This document shows positions 11,272 through 23,600 of a DNA stretch of 64,000 nucleotides, piece after piece. Position 1 is the stretch's first letter. Each line of letters starts with the position of its first letter. This DNA comes from JAJDYQ01 sp965214035. Its GTDB lineage: Bacteria > Pseudomonadota > Gammaproteobacteria > JAJDYQ01. Under the pieces are notes generated by a model, which was not told the origin of the DNA, made no database searches, and saw nothing but the letters and a program-made list of their open reading frames with translations. The stretch spans positions 248,001 to 312,000 of the forward strand of contig OZ243932.1 in NCBI GenBank assembly GCA_965214035.1, in the 5' to 3' direction. A program made the translations under genes and the position numbers.

Positions 11272-11304
11272 CCGGTATCCCCGTGTCGGTTGTTGCGGGG
11301 CCGG
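11272..11304 (+). terminator. Possible hairpin terminator after giant gene 1
   Basis: Just after the stop codon, CCGG-TAT-CCCCG pairs with CGGGG-CCGG, a stem with a small bulge. There is no clear T-run, so intrinsic termination is uncertain. The same sequence follows the second giant gene (23951–23980), so it was duplicated with it. Confidence 0.35.
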
Positions 11305-11501
11305 GTAATACGGCGACTGACTTTATTAAGATCGCTCACAATACGTCTCCGCAGATAAAAACCGGATTGTCCCACGAATGCCGCCAGATACAAAGCCGGC
11401 CGCATGAAAAACCCGGCACAACTCGCCATGGCCCCGCACGCAACAGCCGAAAAACGCCCTATGCCGGCCTGCAACAGCCCCCGACTGACCCGTAAAAATC
11501 A

Positions 11502-11530
11502 TTGCAAACCGCCTCAGACCCGACTATAAT
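11502..11530 (+). promoter_or_regulatory. Sigma70-type promoter for giant gene 2
   Basis: TTGCAA at 11502–11507 and TATAAT at 11525–11530 are 17 bases apart. Transcription would start near 11537, leaving a leader of about 150 bases before the ATG at 11688. The rest of the 427-base gap between the giant genes (11261–11687) holds no convincing gene. Confidence 0.65.
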
Positions 11531-11687
11531 GGACAACATGAACCCGATTGACGGCACAATGGTCCGGTTAAAAAAAGACTTGCCGGGACCATTCATCAAT
11601 AGGTTACAAACCGGCAGCAGCCTCCGGCGTTGATACGCGGCAGCCGTTGACATATTCAGGCAAGCAGAACAGGAGAGTAACCAGCCA

Positions 11688-14600
11688 ATGAACCTCACAA
11701 AATGGCTTACGCACCACCAGCCTGTCGGCGATGCTGACGGAAAGAACAATACTGGAATCACCCGCCGGCTGCGCCGCGCTCCCTCCATCGCCGCAGTCCT
11801 GCTCGGACTGCCGCTGCTGTTCGGGTTGGCGACGCAAGCGGTGGCGCAGACCGTGCCGACGCTCAAGGTCGAGGGTGATTTCTCTGTCACCGAAGGCGAT
11901 TCCGGCACCATCACGCTCACTCTGAGCCAGCCGGCGAGCAGCACGATCACATTTACCATCGGCGCATTAGAGTTTACATGCGAAACAACAAATTGTCCCA
12001 CTGATACCTCTGCAGCGTCCGAATCCGATGGGTCTTCCTCGATTGCGGCTATAACTTTCAACATCGGCGATATGACCAGGTCCTTCACCTTCATGACGAC
12101 CGAAGACAGCGCAATCGAGTCAACAGAGGTTTTCTTGATTGGGATTACTGGTCTCGCTTTCAGCGAAGCCACCATCGATCCGGGTACACCGGCCGACTTA
12201 ACCTTGCTTGTTTTTCCTGCCTGGTGGGTCCACATCCTTGATGACGACCCACAAATCACCATTGCTGCCGACACCGCCTCTGTCGCCGAAGGTACCACCG
12301 CCAGCTTCACCATCACGGCCAACGCGCCTCCGGCAGACGACCTGACCATTAATTTAACCGTCTCTGAAGACGAAACCGGTGGTCAGAACTTTATCGCTGC
12401 CGGTGACGAAGGCAGCAAAACGATCACCATTCAGGCCGGCCAACCCTCGGCCACCTATACGGTGATGACCGAGACGGACGACACCCCCGAACTGACCGGT
12501 GCGGTCACCGTCACCCTCGACGACGGCACCGGCTACACCGTCGGCTCCACCAACGCCGCCACCGTCAACATCCACATCTTCGATGACGACTTCCCACAAA
12601 TCACCATTGCTGCCGACACCGCCTCTGTCGCCGAAGGTACCGCCGCCAGCTTTATGATCACGACCGATACACCTGCCGAACGGGACATCACGGTCAACCT
12701 GATGGTGATCGAGGCCGACGGCGACAACAACTTTGTGGCGTCCGGCGACGAGGGTGTTCAGACCGTCATACTGCCGGCTGGCGCGGGTTCCGTCACCCAT
12801 ACGATTGGCACTATCCTTGACAACACCATCGGCGATGACAACGACGGCACCCTCACGGTCGCGCTGCTGGCCACCGGCGACGGCTACACCGTCGGCACCA
12901 CCACCCATACGGCCGTGGTGACCATCACCAATGAGGAGCCGCATGTCGTGTCCATCAGCATCGAACCGGCAGCAGGAGATGAAGGCAATAGTGGTGGCTT
13001 GACCGATGCCGCCACCGTGACCTTTACCGTGAATCCGCCAAGGCCGGAGGGATTCCCGTTTATAATCTGTCTGGACGGTGGTACCGCCGAGCGTGGTAGC
13101 AGTGCAGACTATCAGTTCACAAGCCTGAATGACACAGTGCTTCCTATTGTTGTTGCTAGTGTTTGCGATAGCGCTCTGACAACCTCCTTCAACAGTAATC
13201 AGGCATCCTTCAGCGCAAAAATCCGGGTCAACGGTGACAGCCTTTTCGAGGTAGACGAAACCGTCACCGTCAGCCTGCGCCGCATCAGTGGTTCAGGCGG
13301 CAACTTCGACACCCCCGACGATGTCATCCTCTCCCCCACGGCCGGCAGTGTCACCTACACCATCCGCCATGACGACACCCCGCCAGAGCTGACCATCACA
13401 GCCGCCGACATGGTCACCGAAGGCTCGCCGGCCAGCTTCACCATCACGGCCACCCCACCTTCCGAACTGCCCACCTGGGTCAACCTGACCGTCACCGAAG
13501 ACGAAACCGGTGGTCAGAACTTTGTCGCTGCCGGTGACGAAAACAGCCCGACCGTCATAACCGTCAGACTGCCGGCTGGCGCGGGTTCCGTCATCGATAC
13601 GATTGACACTATCCTTGACAACACCATCGGCAATGACAACGACGGCACCCTCACGTTCGCGCTGGCCACCGGCGACGGCTACACCATCGGCTCCACCAAT
13701 ACGGCCGTGGTGACCATCACCAACAATGTCCCCCATGTCGTGTCCATCAGCATCGAACCGGCAGCAGGAGATGAAGGCAATAGTGGTGGCTTGACCGATG
13801 CCGCCACACTGACCTTTACCGTGAATCCGCCAAGGCCGGAGAGATTCACGTTTAGAACCTGTCTGGACGGTGGTACCGCCGAGCGTGGTAGCAGTGCAGA
13901 CTATCAGCTCACACGCCTGGATGACACAGTGCTTGCTACTGATCCTGTTGCTGGTTGCGATAGCGCTCTGCGAGTCCTCGCTTTCAGCAGTAATCAGGCA
14001 TCCTTCAGTTACAAAATCCGGGTCAACGGTGACAGCCTGTTCGAGCCAGACGAAACCGTCACCGTCAGCCTGCAACGAATCAATGATTTGGGCGGCCGCC
14101 TCGATACTCCCGACGATGTCATCATCTCCCCTACCGCCGGCACCGTCACCTACACCTACACCATCCGCAATGACGATGACCCGCCCATGATTTCCATTGC
14201 CGGCGGCAGTCCGGTGACCGAGGGGGACGCCCTCACTTACACCCTGACCGCCGACAAACCCCCGGTCACGAACCTGAGCATTAACCTGGCCGTCATGGAC
14301 GTAGACGTACCCGGCAGCGACTTTATTGCGGTAGAAAGCCAGACCGTCATCTTCAATGCCGGCTCTACCACCGCCAGCTACACGATTCCGACCACCGCCG
14401 ATGACATCGATGAAGCCAGCGGCGAAGTCACCCTCATGCTCAATGACGGTACCGGCTACACCGGCACCAGCACGGCCACCATCAGGGTGCTGGACGACGA
14501 TAGAACCATCGTCACCTTGGCCGAAAATCCGGCCGGCGACCTCGATGAAGGCGCCAGCAAGCAGATTACCCTGACCCTGAACCGTCCGCTGGTTTTGGGT

Positions 14601-17600
14601 GAGGGACTGTTCTTCTCGCTCGCCCTTGGCGGCACCGCCACGGTGAATACGGACTATACCCTGGCCGGCATACCGGCGGACGGCGTGAGTTACGATAATC
14701 TGGCCCCGCCGACCGAGAACTCTACAATCTCCTTTACCGGCCAGACTTCCGGCTCTGCCACGACCGCCACACTGACCGTGACGGCCATCGCAGATGGTAT
14801 CTCTGACCCCGGCGAGGGCATCACCATACAGTTTGCAAAGGGAATAAGAGGCGGTGAGCTGGACGGCGATGCGAGAATACAGGACGCTCGGGTCGACGGT
14901 CCGGTCAGCGCCACCCGAACGATTGCCTTCAGGATCACCGAACGAGTGGCGCTGATACTGGGTCCCGACCGTTTGATGGTATCGGAAGGGATGCAAACAG
15001 CGAGCTACACGATTCGTCTGGCGAGTGAGCCGACGGCACCGGTGACGGTAGTGGTGACCGGTTATGTCGGCACCGGCCTGACGCTGGATAACGACGAATT
15101 GACTTTCACGGCGGCCAACTGGAACATTGCCCGGCAGGTAACACTGACCACAGCGGCGATGGACAGCGACTTGGCCGGCAGCACCCTGCAGTTGCGGCAC
15201 ACGGCCTCGGGTGGCAATTACCTCTCGGTGACTGCCGACCTGAGTGTGACCCTGCTGGATGACACGGCCGGTGTGGTGGTCATGCCCAGTGGTGACAATA
15301 CCGTGGTCAGCGAGGACGGTGCCCGCACGGACGATTACACACTGAGGCTGAGCACACAACCGGTCGGTGATGTGGTGGTGCGGGCGACGGCCGGCACTGG
15401 CCTGAGTGTGAACGATGCGGCCACGGCCGATCTGACCTTTACCACTACCAACTGGAATCAGGCACAGACGGTGACGATAGCGGGCATTGACGATGACATT
15501 GCCAGCGGTGCGCTGCGCACCGTGTCGGTGACCCATACCATTGTCAACAGTGCAGACAGTGGCTATCCGGACGCCCTGCGCATCGCCAATCTGGACGTCA
15601 TGCTGATAGACGACGATACCACCGGTCTGCTGTTGCCATCATCGGATCTGACGCTGTCGGAAGGCGACACCATCAGCTACACGGTGCGTCTGACCAGCCA
15701 GCCGACCGCGGTGGTGTCGGTGACCATTACCAGCGACAACGGGGATCTGACAGCGGGCAATACCCCCTTGATGTTCAGTACGGACAACTGGTCCATGCCG
15801 CAGACGGTGCTCCTGACGGCCAACGCAGACGATGATTCGGACGACGAGCAGGCGCAACTGACGCACCGCGTGGCGGGGGGTGACTATGGCGCGATCAGCG
15901 AGGTCATTTCGGTGCGCATCACGGATCGCTCGGCCGGTGTGGATATCACGCAGAGCGGCGGCAATACGATAGTCCGCGAGGATGGTGGCGAGGACAGCTA
16001 CACACTGGTCCTCAATGCGGCACCGCGCGGTGATGTGACCCTCACGGTGACTGCCGCAGCCGGTATAACGGTGGATACGGACAGCCTGATCTTTACAACC
16101 GGTAACTGGCAGACACCGCAGCCCGTTACGGTGACTGGTGTCAATGACGACCTGGATAATCCCGATGATGGGCGCGAGGTCATGATCCGCCATGCGGTCA
16201 GTGGTGCCGGCGACAGTGCCGGCTATACCCCGGCCCTGTCGATTGCGCCGGTATCGGTGACGGTGCTGGACGACGACACGGCCGGGCTGCGCTTCAGCCG
16301 TTCGGTGCTGGCGGTGGTTGAGGGCGGCAGTACGAGCTACGGTGTGCGTCTGACCAGCCAGCCGACCGCGGTGGTGACCGTGACCATTGCCAGCGACAAC
16401 GGGGATCTGACAGCGGACCATACCCGTCTGATGTTCAGTACGGACAACTGGCCCATGCCGCAGACGGTGACGGTAACGGCGGGCACGGACAGCGACATGG
16501 ACAATAACGATGTCGCCCTCAGTCACACGGCCACGGGCGGCGGCTATAACTCGGTCAGCGCCACCCTGGGCGCGATGCTGCTGGAAGGAGGTACTGCCGG
16601 CGTCAGCATTGTGCAGAGCGACGGTCGCACCATCGTCACGGAGGGGGTCAGCACGGATTTCTATGAAGTGGTGTTGAATATGGCACCGGACCGCGATGTG
16701 ACCGTGACGGTCAATGCCGACAGTGGTGTGACGGTCAATGGTGCGGCCACACTCGATCTGGTCTTTACCCCGACCAACTGGCATGAGGCGCAGCCGGTCA
16801 TGGTAGCGGCGGTGGACAACAATGCCGATGACGGTGTGCGCACGGCCGATATCAGCCATATCCTGAGTGTTGGGGACAATAATGACTATGACCGGACACT
16901 GACCATTGCCGGGGTAACGGTGACGGTGAACAGAGATCCAGATGATAGCCGTGGGCGGCTGTTCACTATAAGCGGCGGTAATCAAGAAGGGTCGCGGCTG
17001 GCTTTCAACTTTGTCTTCGACAGTAGCCCAGGGCGAAGTCTGGGTGCTGACGAGGTCGTGACGCTGCCGTTGATACTTGGTGGCGACGCGGTGCGCGGTC
17101 AGGATTATCAGGTGCGTTGTGAGCGCAACCCGGCAGAACGCGGATCGGACTCTTGGGTTTCCTGTGTCGAGTCAACAGACGGTCAACTGATGTTCATTCT
17201 GGATGGCACACGGATATCTCCCGGCAGACGAACATTCAGAGCCACCCTGCCTTTGGAGGTGGAGTTGCTGGAGGACAATATGGCGGAACCGGTCGAGACC
17301 CTGACGCTGCGCCTTGGTGAGAACGGTCAGGATTTGCGCATCCCAATCATGGATGTGCCATCGACCGTGAGCGTGGAGTTTAACAGGTCAATCTATCGCG
17401 CCAATGAAAATGGCGGCCTACTCCAACCGGTGATTATGATCAGTCCGGTACTGAGTCGTGCCATCGACTTGCCGCTGCTGTTTATTGACGGTACCGCACA
17501 GGCCGGATCAGACTTTGAACCGATCAGTTCCACCGTCCTTAATTTTAGTACTGGTGGGCGGGCATCTTTTGATATCACACTCCTGGATGATCAGATAGCC

Positions 17601-20600
17601 GAAGGCGACGAGAGATTCACGGTCGTGATTGATGAAACCCGGCTGCCGGACTTTATCACCGCGGCTGGCACCAATACCGCCACATTCATCATTACCGATG
17701 ATGATGAGCGCGGGCTGGTTTTTGATTCCGATACACTGACTCTGGCGGAGGGTGGCACGGGCAGCTACACGGTGCATCTGTCCAGCCAGCCGACCGATGA
17801 GGTGGCGGTGGTGATCACCGGTCAGGCCGGTACCGACCTGATGCTGGACCGGGACATTCTGACCTTTACCACGGCGAACTGGAATCAGGCACAGGCGGTG
17901 ACGGTGATGGCCGAAGATGACGACGATGGCGATGCCGATCGCATTGTGCTGGTGCATACGGCCTCCGGCGGTGACTATGGACTGACAGCCCGCGTGCAGG
18001 CCGACATCATCGACAGCGAGGCACCGGAGGTGCGGCTGAACAAGGAGGCCATCACGGTCAGCGAGGGCGGCAGCGGCGACAGCTATACGCTGGTGCTGCA
18101 CACCGAACCGGCTGGCACCGTGACGGTGACTCTCGCTCCGGCGGCCGGCATAACGGTGCAGCCGGGTAGCGTGACCTTCACGGTGGATAACTGGAATACG
18201 CCGCAGGCGGTCACCGTGACCGGTGTGAATAGTGATGAGATTGACCGGGGTGATCGCACGGTGACCATTGTTCATACCATCACTGCCACCGATGACGCCG
18301 ATGACTATCCGGAGGATCTGCGGATAGACCCGGTGCGTGTGACGATAGAGGAAGACGATGAGGCCGGCGTGATGATTGTCGAGAGCGGTGACCATACGGC
18401 GGTCAGTGAAGACGGTGGCATCAGGGATGACTACACGGTGGTGCTGACCTCACAGCCGGCCGCTCGTGTGGTGGTAACCGCCACGGCCGCGGCCGGTGTC
18501 AGTGTGGATACCCAGTCTCTGAGCGGTGTGCAGAACACCCTGACCTTTACCACCCTGAACTGGCAAAGCCCGCAGACGGTGACGGTGACCGGGGTGGATG
18601 TAGACACCGTGGATCGCGGCGACCTTCAGGTGTCGATCACTCATGCCATCACGACCACGGCCGGTGGTTATGTGGAAGAGTTGTCGATTGATTCGGTACC
18701 GGTGCAGGTGATTGACAATGATGCGGCGAACCGCCTGCTGTTTGATTCGGTTGATCCGGCAGCCGGTGTGCTGGTCACGGAAGGTTCGGAGGTGGCCTAC
18801 ACGATGCAACTGGTGGGTCAGCCGCTGGCCGATGTCACGGTTGATATCAGCGGCCATGACGGCACGGATGTGACGCCGGCCCCGACCCGCCTGACCTTTA
18901 CCACGCAGAACTGGAATGCCGGTCAGACGGTGATCCTGACGGTGGCGGCCGATGACAGCGGCGACGACGAGCGTGTCACCCTGACGCACCGCGCCTCCGG
19001 CGGCGGCTATGATGGCACCGAGGTGGCACTGGAGGTGGCCATCACCGATAGTGATATATCGGGCGTGAGCATCAGCAAAGATACCCTCATGGCCATCGAG
19101 AATGAGGCCGTTACCGACAGCTACACGGTGGTGCTGGACATACCGCCGGCCGGTGATGTCACTATCCAGGGTGAGATTCCAATTCAGGGTGGCACACTGG
19201 ATATCAGACTGGTTTTCACAACTGTCAACTGGAATCAACCGCAGACGGCCAGCATATTGGGAAGCATTTTCGTAGACAACATCGACAATCCCGGTGGTGA
19301 ACGCACCGCCACGACCATCATGCATACGGTCACTTCCACGGACAGTGGCTACGACGGCATCGAGGTTGACGATGTGACCATCACTGTGACAGATGTCGAT
19401 CCCACTACGGTAACCCTGTCGGGTGCGGCGCTGGATGTGGTTGAGGGCACCGAGCGTACCCTCACCGTGTCGCTGGAGCGGGCGCTGGTGGCGGGTGAAG
19501 TGCTGCCGGTACCGCTGACCTTTGCTGGCACCGCCACCCGCGGCACGGATTACACCCTGGAGGGTGTGCCAGCGACGGGCATTGGCTATGAGAACCTGAA
19601 CAGCGGCAATGCGCGGGTGACCTTTACCGGTGGCACCGGTGCGGTCGGTACCGCGACCCTGACATTCAGAGCCACACCGGATACGGACGATGAAGGCAGT
19701 GGTGAGACGGTGACGATTGGTCTGGGCACCCTGGATGAGAACTCCGGCACCGGTCTGAACGGCGGTGGCACTGGTACCAGCAGTCTGGCACCATTCCGCA
19801 TTATAGAAAGGCCGATGATCAGCATTGCCGCCGACAGCAGTCCGGTGACCGAGGGCGGCAGTGTGACCTTTACCCTGACGGCCAGTGAAGCGCCGCTGTC
19901 GGATCTGACCATCAACCTGATGGTGACGGATGCCGTGTACAGTGATTTTCTGGCGGCGGTTCGCGGAGGCAGGCAGAGTATCACCTTCGTTGGCGGCACG
20001 ACCTCGGTCAGCTACGAAATTCCGACGCTGGCCGATATCGATGACGAAGCCGGCGGCACAGTGATGGTGGCGCTGCTGGACGGTGATGGTTATGTGGCGG
20101 GCAGCGCACCATCGGCCACCACAATGGTCAATGACGACGATGCCACCACGGTGACACTGGCAGGCACAGACGATGATGTCGGCGAGGGGGCACGCAAGGA
20201 GCTGACCGTGACGTTGAGTCGGGGTCTGGTGGCGGGTGAGGTACTGCCGGTTGCGCTGTCTTTTGCCGGCACGGCAACCCGCGGTACGGACTACACCCTG
20301 ATGGAGACGGTAGCGAATGGCGTGAGCTATGCCAATCTCAATGGTGGCGGCAGTGCAACGGTGACCTTTACCGGCCCGGCGGCGGGTGTCGGCGTCACCG
20401 AGGCCCGACTAAGGCTGAGGGCTGAGTTGGATGGAACAACCGAGGGCCTCGAGACTGTCATCATCGGCTTGGGCACGCTGGATGCGGATTCCGGTACGAA
20501 TCTGGGTGGTGGTGCGACCGGTGTGGATGAACTGGGTGATTTCCAGATTCAGGAAACCCCGGAGATAGTGCTGGAGCGCGATAGCCTGATGCTGACCGAG

Positions 20601-23600
20601 CAAGGCAGTGCGACCTATACGGTCGGCCTGTCTGTATCACCGACGGCCGATGTGACGGTCAGGATCACCGGTCAGGTCGACACGGATCTGCAGGTGGATG
20701 CCGACACGCTGATCTTCTCTCAAACCAACTGGAGCACGGCGCGCACCGTGACGCTGACGGCGGTATCGGATACCGACAGCGAGGACGAGGCACCGGTGAT
20801 GCTGAGGCATACGGCTACCGGTGGCAATTATGGTTCGGCGATGATGCAGACGGTAACGGTATCGATTGTGGACAACACACGGGGTTTGGTGCTCTCAACC
20901 AACAGCCTGACTATGGAAGAGAATGAGGCCGAGAGCTATACAATCCGGCTGGCGATTCGTCCGATGGCGGATGTGACGGTGAGTGTATCTTCCGGGGATG
21001 CGCCCCGCCTGCGGGTGACCGGCGGTGACAGCCTGACCTTTACGCCGACCAACTGGAATCGGGCGCAAAGTGTGACGGTGATGGCTGAGGATGACGCCGA
21101 CAGCGACGCCAACCAGGTGACGCTGACCCACACGGCGGATGCCGGCTACGGTTCGGTGCAGGCTACTCTGCCGGTGGATATTGCTGATGACGACATGCCG
21201 CGTGTGGTGCTCGGTGTTGATGAATTGACTGTAATCGAAGGCGGCAGTGCGAGCTACACGGTAGAGCTGGGTACCCGTCCATCGGGCGATGTGACGGTCA
21301 CGCTGAGCGGTCAGGGCGGCACTTTGAGGCCGGATAGGTCCGAGCTGACTTTTGATGCAAGCAACTGGGCTCAGGCGCAGACCATCACGCTGACGGCGGT
21401 CATGGACACTAACACCGATGATGATCAAGTGAGGTTGACTCACACCGCCAGTGGCTATGGCGCGGACCCGGTCGGTCTGCCGGTGGCTATCACGGACAGC
21501 ACGCCGCAGTTGATGTTCTCGCAGACCGCGGTGAGTGTCGGTGAAGGCGGCAGCACGACCTATACGCTGGAACTGTCGGCCGAGCCGGTCGGCACGGTGA
21601 CGGTCACCCTGAGAGGTCACGAACGCACTGAACTGACGCCGGAACCGACCGAACTCACTTTTACACAGGATAACTGGAACCAGGCGCAGATCATCACTCT
21701 GACGGCCGGCACGGACAGCAACAGTGTGGATGAGGCCATCACGCTGACCCATAGCGCGGATGCCGGCTACGGTGCGGTGACGGAAGAGGTGACGGTCACG
21801 GTTCGGGATGCGGATACACCGCGCCTGATACTGGGTGTGAATACCCTGAATGTGACTGAGGAAGGCACGGCAACCTATACGGTGCGGCTGGGTACCCGAC
21901 CGGGCACCAATGTCACGGTGACGGTTACCGGTCAGTCCGGTACGGACCTGACGGTCGATAGCGGTGACCGGCTGACCTTCACGCAGTCCAACTGGAATGA
22001 GGAACAGGTGGTCACGCTGTCAGCCTCTGCTGACGATGACAGCGTGAATGACGCGGTGACACTGTCTCACCGGGCCAGTGGCGGGGCTTATGCGGGTGTG
22101 ACCGCGCCGCCGTTGCCGTTGCTCATTATTGATAATACGCCGGCATTGGTGCTCTCGACGACAGAGGTTCTGACCTTAGAGGTTCTGACCTTGCAGCCGG
22201 GGGGCAGCAGCAGCTACACGATGGAACTGGCGATTGTGCCGACCGCAGATGTGATCGTGACGGTGATGGGGCATGAGGACACGGGTCTGACAGTGGCACC
22301 GGAAAGTCTGACATTCAGTATGGGTAACTGGAATATGGCACAGACCATCACGGTGACGGCGGGCACGGACAGCAATGCGTTGTCGAATCGGGTGATTCTG
22401 ACGCATATGGCATCGGGCGGAAACTATGACCGTGTGACGGCCCAGGTTGAGGTTGAGGTCCGTGTGGGCAGCACGGAGGCGATGCAGGCGGCGCAGCAGA
22501 TGTGGTTGCCACGCTTTGGTCTGACGGCGATTGAGCATATGCTGGGTGGTCTGCATCATCGTTTCACGGCATCAGACCAGCCGGGTCTGTCGGGTAATCT
22601 GAACGGTCTGCCGCGCGGTCAGTCATTCAATGCGGCGCGTCTGCTGTCCAGTCGCGGCGTCCCGGATGCCAGTGTGCTGGGCATTGAGCAGTTGGGTGCC
22701 GGTTCGTCGGATCGTCCGCGCAAGCTGTCACGCACTTTGTCCTTACCGAAGCTGTTGCCGTCCATGCTGCGCGGCAGTCATTTCACATTGAGTGACGAGG
22801 ACGGTACTTCGATCTGGGGGCGTGCCTCGTATTCGAGCTATAAAGACGCCGACGATGGTACTTCGATAGACGGCGAGGTCACCACGGCCATGCTGGGTGT
22901 TGACCACAGCAGTGGTCGGACGCTGCTGGGTCTGGCACTGGCCTACAGCGACAGTGATGGCGAATGGCAGGGGCAGGGTGAATCGGACAAAGGTGAGTTG
23001 TCCGGTACGCTGGCCTCCCTGCTGCCGTACCTGCGTTATGACCTGACGGAGCGTCTGCAACTGTGGGGTGCGGCGAGCTACGGTCGAGGTGATCTGGAGC
23101 AGACTTCACAGACCGGCAGGTCGGAGCACGATCTGGAGCAGGTATCGGCCACCGCCGGTCTGCGCGGTACGTTGCTGGATCGTCCGGTGGAAGAGGGCGG
23201 TTTGAGTCTGAGGCTGATTTCGGATATGACACTGGCGCGTATCAAGTCGGATGATTCCAATGCTGAAGTGCCGGGAGTGCCGGGTATGACGTTGGATACA
23301 CAGCGTTTCCGGATGGGTCTGGAGTGGTCCTGGCAGTTGCCGGAAGGGGGCGGTATGCGCCTGACACCGGAGCTGGAACTGGGTCTGCGTTATGACGGTG
23401 GCGATACCAGTGAAGGCTTTGGTCTGGAGCTGGGCGGTGGCCTGAACTGGCAGTTACCGGCCCGTGGTTTGACCTTTGATGTGCGCAGCCGTTATCTGCT
23501 GGAGCATGAGGCCTCCGGGCGTGAGGAGTGGGGTCTGTCCGGTTCACTGCGTTACAAGGCACGGCCGGACTCGGCGCATGGTCCGTCGTTCAGTCTGCGC

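Noticed and set aside
13293..15536. Antisense frame of 747 codons under the second giant gene
   Set aside because: Same cause: shadow of repetitive sense codons, no ribosome site and no domain.
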